NCBI RefSeq assembly: GCF_000716605.1
Contig: NZ_JNXE01000002.1
Coordinates: 1 to 64,000, forward strand
Reading direction: 5' to 3'
Length of the DNA: 64,000 nt
Origin: Streptomyces sp. NRRL F-525
Lineage (GTDB): Bacteria; Actinomycetota; Actinomycetes; Streptomycetales; Streptomycetaceae
Both the position numbers and the translations under genes were made by a program. The notes beneath the pieces are model-generated. The model was not told the DNA's origin and did no database searches. It was given only the letters and a program-made list of their open reading frames with translations. This document shows, in pieces, positions 9,354 through 16,911 of this stretch; position 1 is the first letter of the stretch; every line of letters begins with the position of its first letter.

Positions 9354-9379
9354 GTCCGGTGATTTCCGGACACTGTCAA
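9354..9379 (-). promoter_or_regulatory. Candidate promoter/operator of the GH5 gene
   Basis: On the minus strand TTGACA (complement of 9374-9379) is followed by the inverted repeat GTCCGG-N6-CCGGAC (9354-9371) before the ATG at 9343. The palindrome occupies the -35/-10 spacer, a usual repressor position. No convincing -10 hexamer is visible at 17-18 nt. Confidence 0.4.
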
Positions 9380-9430
9380 CACTTCTGACTCACGAGTAAG
9401 TCTGCGCGCCACAGGCCCTGTTGACACATT

Positions 9431-11416
9431 TCAGGCCACCCGGCGCAGCACGTTCAACAGATACTCCTTCCGGTTCAGCGGGTTGTGGTCGGTGCGTGCC
9501 CGTTCCGGAACGATGCCGTGTGCAACGGCCGCGTAGTGGTCGAAGGCGCTCTCCCACTCGCCCTCCCCGCGCGTCAGCCCCGGCAACTGCCGCTCCAGCC
9601 CGTGCACTTGAGCCGCCGGCACCTCTCCTTCCAGCACGCACAGCGACCCGTGCGTCTCGGTGGTCCGCGGTACGGCGCGCAGCGCGGCCAGCGCCGGCAG
9701 CAGGGCGGCGAGGGTGTCGGCCGGGGCCTCGACGCGGAACCGGTGCATCGGCTCGTACACCTGGCTCCCCGCCCGCCGCAGCGCCTCGACGAGGACTAGC
9801 GGGGTCAGTCCGCGGAAGTCGGCGCCGGTGCTCGACATGCTCTTGTCGAAACCCTGGTGGGCGTGGCTCTGCCGGGGCGAGTAGCCGGAGTGCGTCATGG
9901 TGACCGCGCAGTCGGTGACCCGCCAGCCGTGCAGACCCTGCCCGAGCGTCTCGCGCACGGTGTCCTCGACGGCCTTGAAGAAGGCGTACGGCATCGCGCC
10001 CAACTCCACCTCCAGGCCGAACCGCACACCGGAGCCGACCGGGCCCGGTTCGACGCGCAGGCCGACCGTGGCGAGGAAGGGGTTCGCGTCCTTCTTGTTG
10101 AACTCGACCGCCGCGCCGGTGCCGTTGGGCCGCTCGATGCACAGCGGGGTCGTCTCACGGAAGGTGACGTGCACCCCGAACTCGTCGGCGAGCGTGGCCT
10201 GGACGACCTCCTTCTGGACCTCTCCGTAGAGGGAGACGGCGGTTTCCTGGCGTACCTCGTCGTGGCGCAGGCCGATCAGGGGGTCCTGTTCGGCGAGTTG
10301 GGTGAGGGCGAGGTGGAGGGCGCGGCGGTCGGTGTCGGGGCCCGGGACGACGGCGGTTTCGAGGGTCGGCGGCGCGAAGAAGTGCTCAACTTCCTTCCTA
10401 CGTACGCCAATTGAGTCCCCGATCCGGATGTCGCCGAGGCCTCTCAGCTTGCCGATGCGGCCTGCCGGGAGGGAGTCGCATGCGATGTCCGTGCCGTGGT
10501 CGAAGACGGTGATCGCGGTGACCTTGCCCTCCTGGCCGATGTCGGAGGTGTCCCTGGTGTCGCCGAAGGTGATGCGGTCGCGGGTGCGGAGGGTGCCGGA
10601 GAACATCCGCGCGTAGGCGATCTTCTCCCCCGCCGGCCCGCGCTCGACCTTGAACACCGTGCCGGAGAGCGGGCCTTGGGGGTCTCCTTCGGCTGCGGGG
10701 AGGAGTTCCTTGATGCCGGTGATCAGGGCGTCGACGCCGGCGCCGGTGATGGCGGAGCCGAAGTAGACGGGGTGCACGAGGACTTGGCGGGTCTGGGTGG
10801 CGAGGGCTGCGCGCAGGAGGTCGTAGGACACGGTGTTCTCGACGTACGCGGTGAGGAGTTCGTCGTCGTGCTCGGCGAGGACGGCGGGTGCGTTCGGGCC
10901 GAGTCCCGGCAGGAAACCGGCCGCGCGGGTCCCGAGTCCCTCGACCGAGCCCATGGGCACGACGGCCGCCCGGAGCCGTTCGGAGATCGCCGGGAGGAGG
11001 TCGTCGTAGCGTGCGCCTCGTCGGTCGATCTTGTTGACGAAGAGGAGCGTGGGGATGCGCAGGCGTTGGAGGGTGCGCATCAGGATGCGGGTCTGTGGCT
11101 GGACCCCTTCGACGGCCGAGATGACGAGGACCGCGCCGTCGAGTACGCCGAGGACCCGTTCCACCTCGGCGACGAAGTCCGGGTGGCCGGGGGTGTCGAT
11201 CAGGTTGACGGTCACGTCGTCGACCGGGAACGAGACGACGGCCGACTTGATGGTGATGCCGCGCCGGCGCTCCAGCGCGAGGGTGTCGGTGCGGGTGTTC
11301 CCGTCGTCGACGCTGCCGATCTCGTCGATCACACCGGCCGAGTGCAGGAGGCGCTCGGTCAGGCTGGTCTTACCTGCGTCTACGTGCGCGAGGATTCCGA
11401 GGTTGAGCAAGTGCAC
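9431..11416 (-). CDS. otr(A): Tetracycline-resistance ribosomal protection protein (Otr(A)/TetM type)
   Basis: A 661-aa translational GTPase of the EF-G-derived ribosomal protection group, which dislodges tetracycline from the ribosome. The G motifs are present: AHVDAGKTSL (G1), RRRGITIKSA (G2), DTPGHPDF (G3), NKIDR (G4). Domains II-V follow, with the C-terminal FEFG-like segments ending KEYLLNVLRRVA; the length matches Otr(A). The GTG at 11416 starts the G-domain immediately (MHLLNLGILAHVDAGK). A 36-codon reading frame with a strong Shine-Dalgarno begins upstream and overlaps this start in another frame, suggesting leader-peptide control. Chromosomal copies are common in Streptomyces and may have a housekeeping role. 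Confidence 0.92.
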   Translation of the reverse strand: MHLLNLGILAHVDAGKTSLTERLLHSAGVIDEIGSVDDGNTRTDTLALERRRGITIKSAVVSFPVDDVTVNLIDTPGHPDFVAEVERVLGVLDGAVLVISAVEGVQPQTRILMRTLQRLRIPTLLFVNKIDRRGARYDDLLPAISERLRAAVVPMGSVEGLGTRAAGFLPGLGPNAPAVLAEHDDELLTAYVENTVSYDLLRAALATQTRQVLVHPVYFGSAITGAGVDALITGIKELLPAAEGDPQGPLSGTVFKVERGPAGEKIAYARMFSGTLRTRDRITFGDTRDTSDIGQEGKVTAITVFDHGTDIACDSLPAGRIGKLRGLGDIRIGDSIGVRRKEVEHFFAPPTLETAVVPGPDTDRRALHLALTQLAEQDPLIGLRHDEVRQETAVSLYGEVQKEVVQATLADEFGVHVTFRETTPLCIERPNGTGAAVEFNKKDANPFLATVGLRVEPGPVGSGVRFGLEVELGAMPYAFFKAVEDTVRETLGQGLHGWRVTDCAVTMTHSGYSPRQSHAHQGFDKSMSSTGADFRGLTPLVLVEALRRAGSQVYEPMHRFRVEAPADTLAALLPALAALRAVPRTTETHGSLCVLEGEVPAAQVHGLERQLPGLTRGEGEWESAFDHYAAVAHGIVPERARTDHNPLNRKEYLLNVLRRVA

Positions 11417-11480
11417 CTGGTGTCATGTCCTTTGGCGAGGGGGGCCTTCCTTCCTGGGCGGACATGAACGGTGCGCGCAT
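11370..11480 (-). CDS. Candidate leader peptide (uORF) of otr(A)
   Basis: A 36-codon ORF starting at the ATG complementary to 11478-11480, preceded at 7 nt by GAGGAG. It begins MRAPFMSAQEGRPPSPKD and terminates at TAA inside otr(A), whose GTG start it overlaps in a different frame. The Shine-Dalgarno is better than that of otr(A) itself. Leader ORFs that sense ribosome stalling are known for tet(M)-type genes; that this one acts so is inference. Confidence 0.4.
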   Translation of the reverse strand: MRAPFMSAQEGRPPSPKDMTPGALAQPRNPRARRRR

Positions 11481-11669
11481 CTCAGTACTCCTCGGTCGTC
11501 GCTGACTCGTCTCCGGTAGTGCAGCAGGGGTGGGGGTGCGGCGGCAACGGATTAACGCTGGGCCGGGGAGGTGGGGCGGGGTGGGCGCGTGGCGCTCCGG
11601 TGCAGGCCAGGGCCCGGATGCGAGGCTTGCGCCGTCCGGCGGCGGTGGTGGCGGTGACAGGAGCCGAGC

Positions 11670-13295
11670 ATGCGTGACCTTCTCCCGGTGCTGAGCGGCT
11701 GGTACGCCGCGCGCGCCCCGTTCGGCCTGGCCACGGTCGTCGCGGTCAGCCGCAGCGCGCCGCGTGATCCCGGTGCGGCGATGGCGGTGGGGCCCGGCGA
11801 CGAGGTCGTGGGGAGCGTGTCGGGCGGCTGCGTGGAGGGGGCGGTCTTCGAACTGGCGCGGGAGGTCGTCGCGAGCGGCGAGGCCCGCCTGGAGACCTTC
11901 GGCTACAGCGACGAGGACGCCTTCGCGGTCGGGCTCACCTGCGGCGGCGAGATCACCGTGCTGGTACGGCCGGTCACGCCCGAGATCGATCCCGCGTTCG
12001 GGGCGGTGGCGCGGTCGGTCGCCGCGGGTGAGCCGGTGACGGTGGCGACGGTGGTCGATGGGCCGGGGGTACGGGGCGCTGCGCTTGCTGTTTGGGCGGA
12101 GGGGGTGGGGGGTGGTGGTGATCTCGGTGGGGTCGGTGGCCTCGGGGGTGGGGGTGATCTCGGCGGGGACAGTGCCCTCGGCAGTGGCGGTGATCCCGGC
12201 GGGGACGGTGCCCTCGGCGGGCGCGGTGCCTCTGGTGCTTTCGGCGCCGCCAGCATCATCGGCACCTCTGGCGGCCTCGGTGGGCGCGGCTCCGCTGGTG
12301 ATCCTGGTGAGCCTGGTGCTTTGGACGCCTCTGACGCCCTCGGCACCCCCGGTGCTCCGGGTACTCCCGGCACTCCCGGTACTCCCGGTACTCCGGACAC
12401 TCCCAGCGCTGCCAGCACTCCTGGTACCTCCGGCACTCTCAGCACCTCTGACAAGCCCAGCGCCCCCGGCACTCCTCGCGCACCCAGCCCGCTCAGCGCC
12501 TCCGGCGTTCTCGGCAGCGCAAGCACCCCTGACACATCAAGCGCCCCCAGCACTCTCGATGCTTCAAATACCCCTGACACCTCAAGCACCCCGGGGATCT
12601 CCAACACCCCCGGCACCCCCGGCACCCTCGGCACCCTCGGCTCAACCGGCCTCGACATCGCGGTCACCGCCGACGCCCGGGGTGAACTCGCCCTCGGGGC
12701 AACCGGGTTGCGGCACTACGGCCCGCGCGGTGAGCGGCGTGAGGACTCCGTCACTGTGTTTCTGCACTCGTTCGCGCCACCGCCCCGGATGCTGGTCTTC
12801 GGGGCGATCGACTACGCGGCGGCGGTGGCCCGGATCGGTGACTTCCTCGGTTACCGGGTCACCGTGTGCGACGCGCGCCCGGTGTTCGCCACGCCGAAGC
12901 GGTTCCCGGCGGGGGTAGAGGTGGTCGTGGACTGGCCGCACCGTTATCTGCAGGGCACGGACACCGACGAGCGGACGGTGATCTGCGTCCTCACCCACGA
13001 CCCCAAGTTCGACGTACCGCTGCTTGAGGAGGCGCTGCGCCGGCCCGCCGCGTACATCGGGGCGATGGGCAGCCGCCGTACGCATGACGATCGTATGCGT
13101 CGACTCCTCGAATCCGGCCTGGGCGAGGGCGAGTTGGCCCGCCTGCGCTCGCCCGTCGGCCTCGATCTCGGCGCGCGTACGCCCGAGGAGGTTGCCGTGT
13201 CCGTGGCGGCCGAGATCGTCGCGCTGCGGTGGGGTGGGACGGGGGCTCCGTTGACGGGGGCGGTGGGGGCGATTCATCGGGGACCGGCGGGGTGA
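11670..13295 (+). CDS. XdhC/CoxI-family protein with a collagen-like low-complexity insertion
   Basis: A 541-aa member of the XdhC family, which handles molybdenum cofactor for xanthine dehydrogenase-type enzymes. The N-terminal XdhC domain (~1-140) has the SGGCVEG and LTCGGEI motifs. The C-terminal Rossmann domain (~330-530) has MLVFGAIDYAAAVARIG, YIGAMGSRRTHDDRM and LGARTPEEVAVSVAAEI. Typical XdhC proteins are ~350-390 aa. Here ~180 residues (145-326), made of Gly-rich then GTP/GAP/STP-type repeats, separate the two domains. The frame is intact throughout. The start ATG at 11670 has GGAG upstream. No molybdenum hydroxylase genes adjoin it. Confidence 0.88.
   Translation: MRDLLPVLSGWYAARAPFGLATVVAVSRSAPRDPGAAMAVGPGDEVVGSVSGGCVEGAVFELAREVVASGEARLETFGYSDEDAFAVGLTCGGEITVLVRPVTPEIDPAFGAVARSVAAGEPVTVATVVDGPGVRGAALAVWAEGVGGGGDLGGVGGLGGGGDLGGDSALGSGGDPGGDGALGGRGASGAFGAASIIGTSGGLGGRGSAGDPGEPGALDASDALGTPGAPGTPGTPGTPGTPDTPSAASTPGTSGTLSTSDKPSAPGTPRAPSPLSASGVLGSASTPDTSSAPSTLDASNTPDTSSTPGISNTPGTPGTLGTLGSTGLDIAVTADARGELALGATGLRHYGPRGERREDSVTVFLHSFAPPPRMLVFGAIDYAAAVARIGDFLGYRVTVCDARPVFATPKRFPAGVEVVVDWPHRYLQGTDTDERTVICVLTHDPKFDVPLLEEALRRPAAYIGAMGSRRTHDDRMRRLLESGLGEGELARLRSPVGLDLGARTPEEVAVSVAAEIVALRWGGTGAPLTGAVGAIHRGPAG
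12102..12647 (+). repeat. Low-complexity collagen-like repeat inside the XdhC gene
   Basis: This stretch encodes residues ~145-326. The first half consists of GGDLGG/GALG units, the second of short GTP, GAP, STP and DTS triplets such as GTPGAPGTPGTPGTPGTP. At DNA level it is an array of imperfect ~9-bp repeats (ACTCCCGGT-like), so copy number may vary by slippage. All units are multiples of three bases and keep the frame. Confidence 0.8.
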
Positions 13296-13690
13296 CCTGG
13301 TCGGCTCGGTGGGTGGGCCGGGGTATCCGTATCGGCCCCGGTCGTTGCCCTCGCGCCCAGGTGGAAGGAGGCGCGGCCCGTCCCCGGCGACGGGCCGGGA
13401 GATGAGCAGTTGGGCCGGTCCGGGAGCCCGGGCGGTGAGCTGCCTACCGGCGCGCGTGCCACCCGTGTGACACGCGCACCCGCGACGAGGACGGCCGCAC
13501 GGTGTCGGCCTCGCGCCGGCCATCAGATTCGGGCGCTCACGTCCTCGGCTGTCGCGGCAACCATGCCAGTTCGCGGGTGCTCAACAGCCGTACCAGCTCC
13601 GCCAGTTCTCACGCCCCCAACGACCGCGGCAGCCCCGCCACGTATCGGCCACGGTGTCCTGCGTACCCCAGGAGGCGCCCGTGACCCCGG
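13296..13690. other. Intergenic region without a supported gene
   Basis: About 395 bp between the XdhC gene and the phosphoesterase stop. Short frames are open on both strands, but none has a convincing start, Shine-Dalgarno or recognisable protein sequence. It could hold a decayed gene; I see no decisive motif. Confidence 0.5.
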
Positions 13691-14194
13691 TCAGCCTCTC
13701 GGCGGCAACCGATGCAGCACAAGATCCGTCAGCCCACCGCCGTTCACTGTCGCCGTCATGTACGTGCAGTACGGCTGGCGCCGCCGGTCCGTCGGAGACC
13801 CCGGGTTCAGCAGGCGCAGGCCGCCCGCAGCGGTCGTATCCCAGGGAATGTGGCTGTGCCCGAAGACCAGGACGTCCAGGTCGGGATACAGGGCCGCGCA
13901 GCGTGCCTCGCGGCCCTGGGCGGGACCCGTCTCGTGGATGGTGCCGAAGCGCAGGCCGCCCAGCTCCGCATGGGCCAACTCCGGGAGCCGGGCGCGCAGT
14001 TCGGGGCCGTCGTTGTTGCCGTAGACAGCGACGAGTCGGCGGCTGCGGCTCTCCAGCAGGTCGAGGGTGGCCGTGTCGACCCAGTCGCCGGCGTGGAACA
14101 CGACGTCGGCGCGCGGGAGTTCGGCGGGGAGTTGCGCGGGGAGTTCCCTGGCGCGCTTGGGGAGATGGGTGTCGGACATCAGGAGCAGACGCAC
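13691..14194 (-). CDS. YfcE/MJ0936-type metallophosphoesterase
   Basis: A 167-aa calcineurin-like phosphodiesterase. The metal-binding motifs are SDTHLPK (Asp, His), HAGDWVD, YGNND and FGHSH, in family order. The GTG at 14194 gives the usual start MRLLLMSDTH. It is divergent from the MarR operon. The physiological substrate of small YfcE proteins is usually unknown. Confidence 0.9.
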   Translation of the reverse strand: MRLLLMSDTHLPKRARELPAQLPAELPRADVVFHAGDWVDTATLDLLESRSRRLVAVYGNNDGPELRARLPELAHAELGGLRFGTIHETGPAQGREARCAALYPDLDVLVFGHSHIPWDTTAAGGLRLLNPGSPTDRRRQPYCTYMTATVNGGGLTDLVLHRLPPRG

Positions 14195-14253
14195 GGTCTC
14201 AGCCTAGGGGCGGCCGGGGTTCCGGAGGAGCGTACGAGGCCGTCTGCGATCTA

Positions 14254-14279
14254 CAGTCCAGACTGTGCAGTCTGGACTG
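14254..14279. promoter_or_regulatory. Palindromic operator upstream of the MarR gene
   Basis: A perfect inverted repeat CAGTCCAGACT-GTGC-AGTCTGGACTG lies 34 bp before the MarR start and between two divergent genes. Length, symmetry and position fit a MarR autoregulatory site. Confidence 0.7.
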
Positions 14280-14312
14280 GACAGTTTCCCCTGGCGGTTC
14301 TACCGTAGAGGT

Positions 14313-14774
14313 ATGGATCACCAGCCCATCGAGACGCCCGCGGGTGTCTCCGACTCGGCGGCCCGCTCCGCCCGTGATCTGCGGATCGTGTTCAGCCGGC
14401 TGCGCCGCAGGATCCGGGAGGTCGCGGCCGACGAGGACCTCACGCCCTCGCAGGAGTCGGCGCTCACCCTCGTCGGCAAGCACGGCGCGGCCACGGCGAG
14501 CGCCCTCGCGTCGGCCGAGGGGGTCCGCCCGCAGTCGATGGCCGCCACCCTCGCCGCCCTCGACCAGCACGGGCTCATCCGGCGCGGCCCCGACCCCGAG
14601 GACGGCCGTAGGCAGCTCGTCACCCTCACTGAGGCCGGGCGCGAGCGGATCGAGGGCAACCGGCAGGTCCGCGGGGAGTGGCTCACGCGCGCCTTCGAGG
14701 ACCGGTACACCGAGCAGGAGCGGCGGACGATCCTCGACGCGCTGGCGTTGATGGAACGGCTGTCCGAGCAGTGA
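14313..14774 (+). CDS. MarR-family transcriptional regulator
   Basis: A 153-aa winged-helix regulator. The recognition region reads GAATASALASAEGVRPQSMAATLAALDQHGLI, and the wing carries DPEDGRRQLVTLTEAGRERI. The ATG at 14313 is chosen because the protein then starts like family members. It is the first gene of an operon with an MFS exporter (4-bp overlap) and an isochorismatase-like hydrolase, the classic arrangement of a drug-responsive repressor with its pump. A perfect 11-bp-arm palindrome upstream is its probable operator. Confidence 0.92.
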   Translation: MDHQPIETPAGVSDSAARSARDLRIVFSRLRRRIREVAADEDLTPSQESALTLVGKHGAATASALASAEGVRPQSMAATLAALDQHGLIRRGPDPEDGRRQLVTLTEAGRERIEGNRQVRGEWLTRAFEDRYTEQERRTILDALALMERLSEQ

Positions 14775-16168
14775 TACCCAAGCTCACCGAGGGATCACGG
14801 ACCACGCGCCCCGCCCCCACCGGCTTCGACCGCCGCCTGATCGCGCCGATGGTCCTCGGCTCCGTTCTCAACCCGATCAACTCCTCGATGATCGCCGTGG
14901 CCCTCGTGCCGATCGGCATCGCCTTCGGGGCCCCGCCCTCGGAGACGGTCTGGCTGGTCTCGGCGCTGTATCTCGCCACCGCCGTGGGACAGCCGGTCAT
15001 CGGACGCCTCGTCGACATGTACGGGCCGCGCCGTCTCTACCTCATCGGTACGGCCCTGGTCGGCGTCGCCGGACTCATGGGCGCCCTCGCGCCGTCGCTG
15101 GGCGTGCTCATCGCCGCCCGCGTCCTTCTCGGGTTCGGCACCTCGGCCGCGTATCCGGCCGCGATGCAGCTGACCCGCAGCGAGGCCGACCGCACCGGCA
15201 AGGACAGCCCGGCCGGTGTCCTCACCGCGCTGGCCATCTCCGCGCAGACCGTGTCGGTGATCGGACCCACGCTCGGCGGTTTCCTGATCGGCGTCGGCGG
15301 CTGGCGTGCCATCTTCACCGTCAACGTGCCGCTGTCCGTGGCCTGTCTCGTCCTCGGCGCGCTGCGGCTCCCGAAGATGAACAAGGAGACGGCGGGCACC
15401 CGGCGCGATGTCGACCCGCCCGGCATGCTCCTGTTCGCCGTCATGCTGGTCTCGCTGATGATGTTCCTGACCGCCCCCAGCCTCTCGGAGTGGTACCTCC
15501 CGGTCCTCAGCGCCGTCGCGGCCGTCGCCTTCGCGAGGCGCGAACTCCGCGTCCCGGAGCCCTTCGTGGACCTGCGCGTCCTCGGCGGCAACCTGCCCCT
15601 GGTGACGACGTACATACGGCAGTTCCTCGGTTACACGACCTCGTACGCCTTCCTCTACGGCTATACGCAGTGGCTGGAGGAGGGGCGCGGGCTGCACGCC
15701 TCCGCCGCCGGGCTCATCCTGCTGCCCCTGTCGGCCACCGCTCTCGGTGTCTCCACCCTCACCGGGCGCCGCGAGGCGATCCGCGCCAAGCTGCTCGTCG
15801 GCAGCGCCATCCAGGTCGTCGGCTGTGCGGGGTTGTTCCTCGTCGGCGCCGACAGTCCGGTCTGGCTGCTGCTCGCCGTCGGCGCCGTGCTCGGCATACC
15901 GCAGGGGCTGCTGGGTCTGGCCGGGCAGAACGCCCTGTACCGGCAGGCCGAGCCCGCGCGCATCGCGTCCGCCGCCGGACTGCTGCGCACCTTCATGTAC
16001 CTCGGCGCACTCGCCGCCTCGGCGGCCACCGCGGCCTTCTTCCCGCACCGCGCCGACACCCCGGGACTGCACGACCTGGCCCTGTTCATGGCGATCGGGT
16101 CGGCGCTGCTCCTGGCGATCACCCTGCCCGACAGTTCACTCCGGACCCTCACACCCCGAACCTCCTGA
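14771..16168 (+). CDS. MFS transporter
   Basis: A 465-aa major facilitator with about 12-14 hydrophobic helices. The helix 2-3 loop carries the MFS signature (GQPVIGRLVDMYGPRRLYL) and helix 5 the antiporter-like LGGFLIGVGGWRAIF. The start is the GTG at 14771, overlapping the MarR stop as GTGA, so the two are translationally coupled. It probably exports a toxic compound sensed by the MarR protein; the substrate cannot be told from sequence. Confidence 0.9.
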   Translation: MIPKLTEGSRTTRPAPTGFDRRLIAPMVLGSVLNPINSSMIAVALVPIGIAFGAPPSETVWLVSALYLATAVGQPVIGRLVDMYGPRRLYLIGTALVGVAGLMGALAPSLGVLIAARVLLGFGTSAAYPAAMQLTRSEADRTGKDSPAGVLTALAISAQTVSVIGPTLGGFLIGVGGWRAIFTVNVPLSVACLVLGALRLPKMNKETAGTRRDVDPPGMLLFAVMLVSLMMFLTAPSLSEWYLPVLSAVAAVAFARRELRVPEPFVDLRVLGGNLPLVTTYIRQFLGYTTSYAFLYGYTQWLEEGRGLHASAAGLILLPLSATALGVSTLTGRREAIRAKLLVGSAIQVVGCAGLFLVGADSPVWLLLAVGAVLGIPQGLLGLAGQNALYRQAEPARIASAAGLLRTFMYLGALAASAATAAFFPHRADTPGLHDLALFMAIGSALLLAITLPDSSLRTLTPRTS

Positions 16169-16180
16169 AAGGCCCGCCCC

Positions 16181-16774
16181 ATGGCACTCACCACCCTCGA
16201 CCCCCGTACCGCTCTCGTCGTGATCGACCTCCAGGGCGGCATCGTCGGCGCCCCGACCCAGCCGTACAGCGGGCCCGAGATCGTTGCCCGTACCGTCGAA
16301 CTCGCCGACGCCTTCCGGGCCGCCGACCTTCCCGTGGTCCTGGTCCGGGTCACCTTCGCCGCCGACGGCGCGGACGCGGTCCCCGGCCGCACCGAGCAGC
16401 AGCGCGCCGGCGGCGGGACCCGCCCCGAGGGCTGGGACGTCATCGTCGACGACCTGGCCGGACACCCCGCCGACATCCACGTCATCAAGCGGAACTGGGG
16501 CGCCTTCCACGGCACCGACCTCGACCTGCAGCTGCGCCGCCGCGGTGTCACGCAGATCGTGCTGACCGGCATCGCCACCAGCATCGGCGTCGAGTCCACC
16601 GCCCGTGCCGCCCACGAGCACGGCTACCACGTGACCCTGGCCACGGACGCGATGAGCGACCTGGACGCCGTCTCGCACGCCCACAGCATCGAGCGGATCT
16701 TCCCGCGGCTGGGCGAGACGGGCACCTCCGCCGAGGTCCTGGAACTTCTGGCCAAGACCCACGGCGAGAGCTGA
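16181..16774 (+). CDS. Isochorismatase-family hydrolase, nucleophile Cys replaced by Gly
   Basis: A 197-aa isochorismatase-fold protein. The Asp of VVIDLQGGIV and the Lys of HVIKRNWGAF are present, but the position usually held by the catalytic Cys reads ATSIGVEST, with Gly instead. Canonical amidases of this fold use Asp-Lys-Cys, whereas true isochorismatases (EntB type) also lack the Cys. So this may act on a vinyl ether or have another mechanism. It lies 12 bp after the MFS gene, probably in the MarR operon. Confidence 0.88.
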   Translation: MALTTLDPRTALVVIDLQGGIVGAPTQPYSGPEIVARTVELADAFRAADLPVVLVRVTFAADGADAVPGRTEQQRAGGGTRPEGWDVIVDDLAGHPADIHVIKRNWGAFHGTDLDLQLRRRGVTQIVLTGIATSIGVESTARAAHEHGYHVTLATDAMSDLDAVSHAHSIERIFPRLGETGTSAEVLELLAKTHGES

Positions 16775-16911
16775 CGTCCGCCTACGCCGGGTAAACCGTT
16801 GCCCAACACCAGCCCAATGGGCGGCATCGGGACGGACCGGGTTAGCATCAGCCCACCGCGCCGTTCCACAAACAGGGGACGGGCGGCGCAAACAAGGGGG
16901 CTAGTAGCCGG

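Noticed and set aside
10496..11467. Long plus-strand ORF opposite otr(A)
   Set aside because: It is a shadow of a well-supported GTPase gene; its translation is Val/Gly/Asp-rich without domains.
11903..12667. Minus-strand ORF rich in PGVPGV repeats opposite the XdhC insert
   Set aside because: It looks elastin-like, but is just the complement of the collagen-like coding repeat; the plus strand has the flanking XdhC domains.
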